Source of the DNA: Tepidimonas charontis
Lineage (GTDB): Bacteria > Pseudomonadota > Gammaproteobacteria > Burkholderiales > Burkholderiaceae_C
Assembly: GCF_007556685.1 (NCBI RefSeq)
Contig: NZ_VJON01000031.1
Span: 1 to 35,360, forward strand
DNA length: 35,360 nucleotides
Direction of reading: 5' to 3'
Shown here: piece by piece, positions 7,546-15,800 of the stretch
Position numbering within the stretch: the first letter of the stretch is position 1
Layout: each line of letters opens with the position of its first letter
Position numbers and translations under genes: made by a program
Notes under the pieces: model-generated
Told to the model about the DNA's origin: nothing
Databases searched by the model: none
What the model saw: the letters and a program-made list of their open reading frames with translations, nothing else

Positions 7546-9117
7546 TCAGTTGACGTTGAGCACGCGCCAGTCGATGCGGTTGTCGGCGCGATGCACGACC
7601 TCGATGTTCTTCTTCATCGCCCAGGGGATGATCTGGTTGTGCAGCGGAATGTGCGCCACGTCGTCGTTTTGCAGTTGCAGCGCCTCGGTCAGCAGGCGCG
7701 GACGGATGTAGGGGTCGGTCTCGGTCTTGGCGCGGTCGATGATGGCGTCCATCTTCGGGTTGCTGTAGCGACCGACGTTGTAGTTGCCGTCCCCGCCGGG
7801 GCCTGGCGTGTGCAGCAGCGACTGCAGGGTGTAGAGCGCGTCGAAGGTGGGCACGCCCCAGCCCAACATATAGATGCTGGCCTCGTAGCGCTGAATCATC
7901 GGGAAGTAGGTGACCAGCGGCATGGTGCGCAGCTTGGCTTTGACACCGATCTTGGCCCACATCGCCGCCACCGCCTGACAGATCTGCTCGTCGTTGATGT
8001 AGCGGTTGTTCGGGCAAGCGAAATCGACCTCGAAGCCGTCCTTGTAGCCGGCTTCGGCCAGCAGCCGTTTGGCCGCCTCGACGTCGTAGGGATAGCGTTT
8101 GTGCACCGACTCATTCCAGCCGGCCACCTGCGGTGCCACCAGCGCCCCGGTGGGCTGGCTCAGACCGCGCATGGTCACGCGGTGGATGGTGTCGATGTCG
8201 ATGGCCTGATACAGCGCCTTGCGCACGCGCAGATCCTTCAGCGGGTTTTTGCCCTTGACGTTGCTGCCGGGCAGCTCGTCGCGGAACTGGTCCATGCCGA
8301 AGAAGATGGTGCGGTTTTCGACCCCGTCGATGACCTTCAGGTTGGGGTTGTTGCGCAAGCGCGGCAAATCTTGCGGCGTGGGGTCGAGCACCAGGTCCAC
8401 TTCGCCCGACAGCAGCGCCGCCATGCGCGTGGCATCAGCCTTGATCGGGGTATAGATGATTTGCGTGACGTTACTGTCAATCTTGCCCCAGTGGTTCGGG
8501 TTGCGCTCCAGCACCATGCGCTGGTCTGGCACCCACTGCTTGAGGATGAACGGGCCGGTGCCGTTAGCGTTGCGATGCGCGAACGTCTCGTCGGTGGCCT
8601 TCATGTCGCGCGGCTCGACCGAGCGGTTTTTCTCCGCCCAGGCCTTGCTCATCATGCGCAGCTCGGTGAGCTGGTTGAGCAACACCGGGTTGGGTCCCTT
8701 GGTGATGATGTCCACCGTGTGGTCGTCCACCTTGACGACGCGGTCGATGCCTTGCGTGTAGATGGCGAAGTTCGACGTTTTAGCCATCGCACGCTGGATC
8801 GAGAACACCACGTCATCGGCCGTAAACGGCGTGCCGTCGTGAAATTTGACCCCCTTGCGCAGCGAGATGCGCAACTGGGTCGGGCTGACTTCGCGCCAGC
8901 TGGCAGCCAGCACCGGCTCAACTTTGAACGTACGGCTGTTGTAGTAGACCAGCGACTCGTACACCGCGGCATGGATGCCGTTTTGCAGCGCGTTGTTCTG
9001 CGAGTGAATGTCCCAGGTGGCGATTTCGCCCGCACTGGCCCACTTGAACGGTTTGGCGTGCGCCACGCCCAGTCCCAGCACCAGGGCGGCGCCGATGGCA
9101 ACGAGTTTGCGTTTCAT
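7546..9117 (-). CDS. dppA: Periplasmic peptide-binding protein of the ABC importer (SBP family 5)
   Basis: Captures peptides in the periplasm and delivers them to DppBC. It has 523 residues with a Sec signal peptide (MKRKLVAIGAALVLGLGVAHA, cleavage after residue 21). The mature part has the family-5 blocks: VYESLVYYNSRTFKVEPVLAASW, LRKGVKFHDGTPFTADDVVFS, NGTGPFILKQW and RVRKALYQAIDID. ATG 9117 is preceded by AAAGGT. The upstream frame is open but lies in the promoter region. It is first in a dppABCDF operon and carries a sigma-54 promoter and a likely NtrC site. The exact ligand (dipeptides, glutathione, other peptides) cannot be read from sequence; the symbol reflects operon order and family. 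Confidence 0.88.
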   Translation of the reverse strand: MKRKLVAIGAALVLGLGVAHAKPFKWASAGEIATWDIHSQNNALQNGIHAAVYESLVYYNSRTFKVEPVLAASWREVSPTQLRISLRKGVKFHDGTPFTADDVVFSIQRAMAKTSNFAIYTQGIDRVVKVDDHTVDIITKGPNPVLLNQLTELRMMSKAWAEKNRSVEPRDMKATDETFAHRNANGTGPFILKQWVPDQRMVLERNPNHWGKIDSNVTQIIYTPIKADATRMAALLSGEVDLVLDPTPQDLPRLRNNPNLKVIDGVENRTIFFGMDQFRDELPGSNVKGKNPLKDLRVRKALYQAIDIDTIHRVTMRGLSQPTGALVAPQVAGWNESVHKRYPYDVEAAKRLLAEAGYKDGFEVDFACPNNRYINDEQICQAVAAMWAKIGVKAKLRTMPLVTYFPMIQRYEASIYMLGWGVPTFDALYTLQSLLHTPGPGGDGNYNVGRYSNPKMDAIIDRAKTETDPYIRPRLLTEALQLQNDDVAHIPLHNQIIPWAMKKNIEVVHRADNRIDWRVLNVN

Positions 9118-9194
9118 GACGGTTACCTTTGTCAGTTCCGTGAAAGTGCCGTAACCATGCCCGATTCCGCGGCGGTTTTCGGTCGGGTAAACCC

Positions 9195-9210
9195 TGCAAT
9201 CGACGTGCCA
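9195..9210 (-). promoter_or_regulatory. Sigma-54 (-24/-12) promoter of the dpp operon
   Basis: The minus strand reads TGGCACGTCGATTGCA, an exact match to the TGGCACG-N4-TTGCW consensus, with GG at -24 and GC at -12. The predicted start is near 9184, giving a leader of about 67 nt before dppA. It is intergenic and correctly oriented. Confidence 0.8.
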
Positions 9211-9292
9211 GCAGGGCGATGGCCGGGTACAGGCGACCCCAACTGTCGCTGGCACGACACAGTGGCTGGACTGCCCATGCCTGCGGCGGCTC

Positions 9293-9309
9293 GGCACGAC
9301 CGCTGTGCC
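9293..9309. promoter_or_regulatory. Probable NtrC-type enhancer site upstream of dppA
   Basis: GGCAC-N7-GTGCC is a perfect dyad whose GCAC-N7-GTGC arms match the NtrC operator geometry known from the E. coli glnA enhancer. Its centre lies about 117 bp upstream of the predicted sigma-54 start. A weaker half-match (GCAC at 9252, then TGGC) has its centre 42 bp nearer the promoter, about four helical turns away. Confidence 0.5.
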
Positions 9310-9354
9310 AGCGGCGCAGATGCGCAGGGCGCTGGGGCTGCGCACCGGTCGGCT

Positions 9355-10419
9355 TCAGGCGGGCTCGCCCAGCGACACACCGATCTGGCGCGCGGTGCGC
9401 AGCAGCGGATGATCCAGCGGCACCTGGCGCGTGCCGTGCACCACGTCGGACAGCGCGATGCTGCCCAGGCGACCGTCGCGCAGCGTGACCATGCGGTTGA
9501 ACTCGCCGCGCATGATGAGCTGCGCGGCCTCGTTGCCAAACTGGGTGGCCAGCACGCGGTCGAACGGAGTGGGCGCACCGCCGCGCTGCACATGCCCCAG
9601 CACGGTGGCGCGCACCTCGCAGTCCAGGCGTGGCTGCAGGGCCGCGCGCAGCGCATGCGCCACGCCGCCCAGACGCACGGGGTCGGGACTGTCGGGCAGC
9701 CAGGCCTGCACGGTGCGCTCGCCGCCCACCGGCTTGGCCCCTTCACCGATGCAGATGAGGGTGTAGCGCTGACGCTGCGCGCGCGCTCGACACACCGCCG
9801 CCACCGCGTCGATGTCGTAGTCGATCTCGGGCAACAGGATGACATCGGCGGCGCCGGCGATGCCGGCTTCGAGTGCGATCCAGCCGGCGTAGCGCCCCAT
9901 GGTCTCGACGATCATCACGCGTCCGTGGCTCTCGGCGGTGGTCTGCAGGCGCTCGATGGCCTCCGTCACGGTGGCCACGGCGGTGTCGAAGCCGAAGCTG
10001 CGCTCGCAGCCGACGATGTCGTTGTCGATGGTCTTGGGCACACCGACGATGGGCAGGCCGCGCTGGCTCAGGCCGTGCGCGATCGCCATGCTGCCGTCAC
10101 CGCCGATCACCACCAGCGCCTGCAAGCCCAGCGCATGCGCGTGCGCCAGCGTGCGTTCGGCGTCGGCCTCGCTGCGCAGGGGGTTGGCGCGGTTGCTGGT
10201 GCCCAAGATGGTGCCGCCGCGCATCAGAATGCCGCTGACGCTGGCCCAGTCGAGTGGACGCACATGCGGCGCTGGCCCCATCAGGCCGCCGAAGCCGTCG
10301 TGAATGCCAATGACTTCGGCACCACACTGGCGCAGCAGCGATTTGGTCACCGCGCGGATCACCGCGTTCAGCCCGGGGCAGTCGCCCCCCCCGGTGAGAA
10401 TGCCAATGCGCAAGGGCAT
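9355..10419 (-). CDS. 6-phosphofructokinase (ATP- or PPi-dependent)
   Basis: Phosphorylates fructose 6-phosphate to the 1,6-bisphosphate in glycolysis. The 354-residue protein has the nucleotide/phosphate loop TGGGDCPGLNAVIR (9-22), GGDGS (106-110), the catalytic PKTIDND (128-134), MGRYAGWIA and the substrate-binding GHVQRGG. The residue equivalent to E. coli Gly104 is Gly109, as in ATP enzymes, but the one equivalent to Gly124 is Lys129, as in PPi enzymes and the mixed-substrate (group III) clade. Donor choice is therefore unclear and I leave out pfkA/pfp symbols. It starts 16 nt after mltA with GGGAGA 8 nt before ATG 10419, so the two are co-transcribed. Confidence 0.93.
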   Translation of the reverse strand: MPLRIGILTGGGDCPGLNAVIRAVTKSLLRQCGAEVIGIHDGFGGLMGPAPHVRPLDWASVSGILMRGGTILGTSNRANPLRSEADAERTLAHAHALGLQALVVIGGDGSMAIAHGLSQRGLPIVGVPKTIDNDIVGCERSFGFDTAVATVTEAIERLQTTAESHGRVMIVETMGRYAGWIALEAGIAGAADVILLPEIDYDIDAVAAVCRARAQRQRYTLICIGEGAKPVGGERTVQAWLPDSPDPVRLGGVAHALRAALQPRLDCEVRATVLGHVQRGGAPTPFDRVLATQFGNEAAQLIMRGEFNRMVTLRDGRLGSIALSDVVHGTRQVPLDHPLLRTARQIGVSLGEPA

Positions 10420-10435
10420 GGATCCGATCTCCCGT

Positions 10436-11719
10436 TCAACGCGCCGGTGGGGCGGCATTGCGCGGCCACAGCGCCCACAGCTGCAGCGGCTGCTTCATGC
10501 CCGCCGCCAGGGCATAGGCCGCGTCGCCCCAGCCGGCAAAGAAATCGGCCCGTACCGCGCCGACGATGGCCGCCCCGGTGTCCTGCGCCAGCACCAGCCG
10601 CTGCAGGCGCGCCGTCGGCCCATCGGACACCAGCCACAGCGGTGTACCGTAGGGGATGGCGTCGCGGTCCACCGCCACCGAGCGCCCGGGCGTGAGCGCT
10701 ACGCCCTGCGCGCCGCGGGGCCCGAACTGGGCGTCGAGCGCACTCAGCGGCTCTTCGCGAAAAAATACCACGCGCGGGTTGACCCACAGTAGTTCGTTCA
10801 AACGCTGCGGGTTGGCGTCGGCCCAGGCGCGAATCGCCTCCCAGGTGCCTTCGCGGATTTCGCCGCGCTGCAACAGCCACCGCCCCACACTCTGGTAGGG
10901 GTGGCCGTTGTGCGCGTCAAAGGCCAGCCGCACCAGCGACTCGCGTCCGTCGGGTTCACGCACGCGCAACCGCCCCGAACCCTGAATCTGCAGCAGCAAG
11001 GCGTCGAGCGGGTCGGCCAGCCACACGAGCGGCTGCAGCTGCGCCTGCAGCGCCGGGTCACTGTCGATTTGCTGGCGGCTGTACCAGGGGCCGCGCGCCT
11101 GGGCCAGCGCCGGCGGTGGCGCATACAGCGGGGTCTGGTACGGCCCTTGGCGCTCGCGGCTGGCCAGCAGCAGCGGCTCGTAATAACCGGTCAGCAACGC
11201 CGGACGATTGCCGCCGTCGGCCGCCAGCACCCGGTAGGGCTGCAAGCGCTGCATCATCCAGCCGTGGCGCTCGGTCTCGTCGGCCAGCGTCAGGCGGCGC
11301 ACGTCGGCGCACAGGGCGCCCCAGGGCGGTGCGGGGCGCTCGCAACTGCGCAGCCAGGCGTTCCAGGCCTCGTGCAGGGTGTCACGCCCCCAGCCGGGCA
11401 GCTCGGCCCAGCGCACGGGCTGCCACAGTGCACCGGCGCGCCGCAGGGCGGCCGGCAGCGGCTGCGCGTCGGCGCTTTGCCAGGCGGGGTGAGCCGGCGT
11501 GAGCACCGGTGCGCGTGCGCTATCGTCCAGCGGCGCGGTGGCAGTGGGGGCAGCCGGTGCGGAAACCGGCGCCGCCGCCGGGGGCACAGTGAGTGGGGGG
11601 GGTGCCGCCGCCTCGGGCGTTGGCGTGGGTGTGGGCGGTACACTGCCACACGCGGCCAAGCCCAACACCACCAGCACGCCGGCGTGCCGCAGGGCACACC
11701 GGATGCCGTCTCGTCTCAC
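10436..11719 (-). CDS. mltA: Membrane-bound lytic murein transglycosylase A
   Basis: Outer-membrane lipoprotein that cleaves the MurNAc-GlcNAc bond of peptidoglycan to form 1,6-anhydro ends. From GTG 11719 the protein (427 residues) has a lipoprotein signal with arginines at 2-3, a hydrophobic stretch and the lipobox LAAC (Cys24), then a Pro/Ala-rich linker to about residue 75. The MltA domain follows (LLTGYYEPLLLASRERQG...), then the 3D domain with the catalytic Asp in LVLAQDTGAAIVGAVRADFF. The GTG is preferred over ATG 11737 because AAGGG lies 6 nt upstream and the signal peptide begins cleanly. It heads an mltA-pfk pair and lies head to head with a small plus-strand gene only 16 nt away. 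Confidence 0.9.
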   Translation of the reverse strand: MRRDGIRCALRHAGVLVVLGLAACGSVPPTPTPTPEAAAPPPLTVPPAAAPVSAPAAPTATAPLDDSARAPVLTPAHPAWQSADAQPLPAALRRAGALWQPVRWAELPGWGRDTLHEAWNAWLRSCERPAPPWGALCADVRRLTLADETERHGWMMQRLQPYRVLAADGGNRPALLTGYYEPLLLASRERQGPYQTPLYAPPPALAQARGPWYSRQQIDSDPALQAQLQPLVWLADPLDALLLQIQGSGRLRVREPDGRESLVRLAFDAHNGHPYQSVGRWLLQRGEIREGTWEAIRAWADANPQRLNELLWVNPRVVFFREEPLSALDAQFGPRGAQGVALTPGRSVAVDRDAIPYGTPLWLVSDGPTARLQRLVLAQDTGAAIVGAVRADFFAGWGDAAYALAAGMKQPLQLWALWPRNAAPPAR

Positions 11720-11735
11720 GGGGGACCCTTGTCGC

Positions 11736-11948
11736 ATGACGTTACTGCTGCTCGAAGCGCTGGGTGCGCTGCTCATCTTCATCTTTATCGTATGGTGGAC
11801 CATGTTTGCCGGGCGCAAGGGTGGTGAGCCGCCTCCAGCCGAGCCGCCTTCGCCCACGCCCCCGCTGCCGGCGGCGCCGTCAACGGCCCCTCCAGCCACG
11901 ACGGCACGCGATCAGGGTGGGCCGCCAGCCGAATCATCACCGCGCTGA
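11736..11948 (+). CDS. Small single-span membrane protein, unknown function
   Basis: A 70-residue protein. Residues 1-24 (MTLLLLEALGALLIFIFIVWWTM) form one hydrophobic helix, followed by FAGRKGG and a Pro/Ala/Ser-rich, probably disordered tail to the stop. A GGGGGA lies about 12 nt before the ATG. I recognise the general type (short tail-rich proteins with an I-V-W-W-T-M-F-x-G-R motif in Burkholderiales) but no function. The start is 16 nt from the mltA start on the other strand, so any promoter must lie inside mltA. Positive residues after the helix suggest N-out/C-in topology. It could be a coding artefact, but the clean hydrophobic N-terminus argues for a real gene. Confidence 0.6.
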   Translation: MTLLLLEALGALLIFIFIVWWTMFAGRKGGEPPPAEPPSPTPPLPAAPSTAPPATTARDQGGPPAESSPR

Positions 11949-12020
11949 CCGCCCGCGCGCGGCCCTGCACGACGCTTGACCGGCAAGCACACCGAAGGGG
12001 CCAGGAATGGGGCGCCACCG

Positions 12021-12827
12021 TCACAAACGGCGGTGTTGCAGCGCCGGCAGCCGCTGGCGTATCTGAGCCAGATGGACGGGGTCGAGTTCGGCCAGTACCA
12101 CACCGGGGCCGGTGGCCTGCTGCGCCAGCACCACCCCCCACGGATCGACCACCAGGCTCTGGCCCCAGGTGCGGCGGCCGTTTTCGTGCGTGCCGCTCTG
12201 GGCGGCCGCCACCACATAGGCTTGGTTTTCGATGGCGCGTGCGCGCAGCAGCACTTCCCAGTGCGCCTGCCCGGTGACGTAGGTAAAGGCCGCCGGCACC
12301 AACAGGATGTCCGCCTGCAGTTGCCGGTACAGCTCGGGAAAGCGCAGGTCATAGCACACGCTCATGCCGACGCGCCAGTCGTGCCCCGCGTGGTCGGTGA
12401 GGGTGAAGGCCACCGGCCGTTCGCCTGCTTTGAGCACGGCGGCCTCGTCGTAGCCTTGCTGCCCGTCGTGAAAACGAAACAGATGGATCTTGTCGTAGCG
12501 CGCCACGCAGCGGCCGCTCGGATCGTAGGCCAGCGAGGCGTTGGCGGCGTGGCTGGGGTCGTCGGTGGCCAGCGGCACCGTGCCGCCCACGATCCACATC
12601 TGCAGCTCACGCGCGGTGTCGGACAGAAAATCCTGCACCTTGCCCAAGCCGGGCGTCTCGGCAATCAGCAGCTTGTCGGCGTCGCGCGCGCCCATGAAAC
12701 AAAAATACTCGGGCAGCACGGCCAGCTCGGCGCCGGCGTGACGCGCTTGGTCCAGCAGTTCGTGCGCCTGCGTCAGGTTGTGTTCGAGACTGATGCCCGA
12801 GACCATCTGGATGGCCGCGACTTTCAT
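12021..12827 (-). CDS. Carbon-nitrogen hydrolase, Nit/omega-amidase type
   Basis: Cytoplasmic amidase of the nitrilase superfamily. The 268-residue protein has the complete catalytic triad: Glu40 in LPEYFCF, Lys113 in YDKIHLF and Cys158 in SVCYDLRFPELYR. The last motif and the length resemble Nit1/deaminated-glutathione amidase, which repairs a side product of transamination; that substrate is an inference from similarity. Its ATG overlaps the yhdP stop by 4 nt (ATGA at 12824-12827), so it is translationally coupled to yhdP, an arrangement common in Burkholderiales. It converges on the small membrane protein gene, with 72 nt between them. Confidence 0.9.
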   Translation of the reverse strand: MKVAAIQMVSGISLEHNLTQAHELLDQARHAGAELAVLPEYFCFMGARDADKLLIAETPGLGKVQDFLSDTARELQMWIVGGTVPLATDDPSHAANASLAYDPSGRCVARYDKIHLFRFHDGQQGYDEAAVLKAGERPVAFTLTDHAGHDWRVGMSVCYDLRFPELYRQLQADILLVPAAFTYVTGQAHWEVLLRARAIENQAYVVAAAQSGTHENGRRTWGQSLVVDPWGVVLAQQATGPGVVLAELDPVHLAQIRQRLPALQHRRL

Positions 12828-15800
12828 GGCATGCGCTCCTGTCGGTTTTCGGTGCCGGGGGCGGCACTCGACTCTATGGTACGCGCCACGCGCTCGACCT
12901 GGGGGTCGGCCCAGGAGCCGTGAATGCGGAAGGTCTGGGTGGCGGCGGCCTGCAGCGGCTCACGCAGCAGCCACTGCGCGATCAGGGTGCCCAGCCCGGT
13001 GACGGGGTTGACGGCGGCCGCCAGCAGTGAGGCCGTGCCAGCGTTGAGTTCCGGAATCACCACCGCCGTCAGGTCTTGGGTTTCGCGCACCAGATCGGCG
13101 CTGCCCTCGATGAGCACGGCGGCGTTGACACCACGCATCTGCAGATTGCGGGTGCTGGCCGCGCCGCGCACGATGCGCACGTCGCCGCGCAGGTAGTCGA
13201 AGGCAAACCCCTCGCTGAAGACGTCGCGAAAATCGAGCACCAAGCGGCGCGGCAGCGACTGCAGGCTCAACACCCCCAACAGCTTGGCAACACCCGGGTC
13301 AGCCTTGAGAAACTGTCCACGTTGCACGTCGATTTGCAGCTCGCCCGACAGCGACGGGGTGTGCAGCGCCAATGGCGAGCCCAGCCAGCCCAGCGCCCCC
13401 TCCAGGCCTCCGCGACCACCCCGCACCACATCGGCAAAGCCGAAGCGCCGCAACAGCGCGCCCGCGTCGTCGATGTCCAGCCGCAGCTGCAGCGCGGTGC
13501 GCCGGGCGGCGGCAGCTTGCCCCGGCGCCGTCAGGCTGGGGGTCGGGGCCCAGTTGCCGCTGGCGCTCAGCCGCGCTTCGGGTACGGTCAAGCGCAGGGT
13601 TTGCAGCCGCCATTCGCGCACCGCCTCGGCGCCTTGGCGTGCCTCGCGGTTGGCCGCCACGATCTCCAGGCGCCCCAGGGCGCGGTCGCCCAGTTCGAAG
13701 GCGTCCACCACCACGTCCAAGGCGGGCATCGAGCCCGGTTGGCTGGCCCAGCGCTCCAGGTCAGCCTGGGCGCTGGCCGGTATGTGCAGATAGGCTAAAC
13801 GCGCCAGCAGCCGCTCCTCGGCGCCACCTCGATATTCCACATAGCCATCGAACTGACGCGCCGCCACGGACAGGCGCCACAAGCCGCCGTCGCGCGTGCC
13901 GCCCAAAGTCAGGCCGTCGAAATCACGGCCTGCCCAGCGCACGCGCTGCACGCTCACGCCGATTTGCTGCGGCCAGTAGCCGGCGGCGTCGCCGGCCCAG
14001 GGCGTCAGTGGGCGGGCGGCGCTCCCATCCGCCGGCTCGGCCAGGCGCTGGGTCCAGGCGTCGAGGTCGAGCTCAGCCATGCGCACGGCAGCGGCCACCC
14101 CCATCTCCGGCCACGCGGGCAGCTCCGCGCCCAGCGCCAGGCGCCCGCGCAGTACGTCCGTGCGCTCGCCGCGGTGTTGGCGCTCGTACTCGGCTTCGAT
14201 GGCAGTCGCCGGCGCGCCGGTATCCAGCGCCACGCGCAAGCGGTCACGTACCGCCTGCGCAGCGCCATCGGTCAACGGATCGATGCGGACGTGCAGCGGC
14301 CACGCGCCATCGGCGGGCTTGTTCAGCGGCGCCGGCAGGTTTACGGCCAGTCCGCGCAAATCGCTGTCGAAGCGCAGCGCCGAGCCGCGCGCGTCGAACA
14401 CCAGCTGCAGCGCGTAGCGCGCACCGCCGCGCGCGTGGCGTGCGAGCCAGCGCGCCCAATCCCAGTCGGCGCCGGCAGCCAGCCCCTCGGCCGTGAAGCT
14501 GCCTTGGGCATCGAAACGCACCACGGCCGCACCGTCCACGCGGGTCATCGCACCGCCAAAACGCAGCTCGCCACCGAGCGCGCGGGCCGTGGCGGCCCGC
14601 ATCTCGAAACCCGCTTCGCTGAAGTCCAGCGTGCCGCGCACGGCTTGCAACAGGGGTGTGTCGGGGCGCACCTGCACGTCGTTGCCGGCCAAACGCACTT
14701 GGCCGCGCACGCGGGTGGCGTCGGCGTCGTCCAGCGGGATGCGCAGATCCAACCCCACTTCGAGCGTGCCGCTGGCACGCGCCGCATCCAGCGCCTGCGC
14801 GGTCAGCCCGCGCAGCGGCGAGATGCGCACGAAGCGCAGCGCCTCGTCCCCCGGGCCGCGCACGGTGCCTTGCACGCGCAATTGCGGGTGATCGGCCATA
14901 TAGTCGTCGATGACGGCGTGCACCTGCTGCGCACGCAACGCCGCCTGCCCCACCACCCGACCTTCGGCCTGGCGAATGTCGAGTCGGTGGCGTTCGATCA
15001 CCAGCTCGGCGTTGACCCCCTCCAGCGCCGGCCACGGTACGCTGCCTGCGGGCAACAGGTACACCGGTGCGTAGTCGAGCGTGACGTCGCGCAGGCGCGC
15101 GCGCACGTCGAAACGCCCATCCGCCGCGCTGGCAAAGGGGAAGTCCCACAAGTCGCCGCTGACGCGAAAACGCACCTCACTGGCCTGACCGGCGCGCACC
15201 GCCGTGCGCACATAGTGGCGCGCGTCGGCGTCCACGGTCAGCGGCAAGTAGCGCGCCACCTGCGCCGCGTTGGCACGGCTGAGCTGTACGTCCAGATCCA
15301 GCACGCCGGGGAAGCGATCGCGGGCGCGGCTGCTGGCCGGGTCGGCGGTGCGCCAGCGTGCGCGGCCGCTGCCGGCGGCGTCGGCGTTGGCAAAGCGCAG
15401 GCGCGGCACATCGACGTCGACGGCATCGCCGTCGAGGCGCCAGCGCAGCTCGGCGTCGAGCTCGTCGAACGCCAGCCGCGGATCCTCGAACACCCCCGGG
15501 AATACCAATGCGCCGCGGCGCAGGGTCAGCGTCGCGCGGCCACCGGTTTCATCGAACGCGAATTCGGCATCCACGCCCTGCAGCCCCGGGCGGCCGAAGG
15601 CGGGGACGTCGGGCGCTGGCGCGGTGCCCGGCTCGCCGGCGCGCAGCCCCAGGCCCCGCACCCGGCCACTGGCGGCCCAGCGCGGGCGCGCGCCGGCCTC
15701 GGCCGCGGCCCAGCGCAGCGACAAATCCTCCACGGCGCCCACCGGCTCGGTGGCGCGCGCCCAGTCGTGCACCGCCTCGTCCACGGGCAACACCCGCACC

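Noticed and set aside
9301-9320. Second sigma-54 promoter (TGGCACAGCGG...) upstream of dppA
   Set aside because: It has the TGGCAC half but no TTGC at the required spacing; it is part of the NtrC-like dyad instead.
7171-10695. A 1174-codon open frame on the plus strand
   Set aside because: It is antisense across dppB/dppA, pfk and mltA, is rich in His/Gln/Arg/Ala as expected of a high-GC shadow frame, has no domain or ribosome-binding site, and runs through the sigma-54 promoter region.
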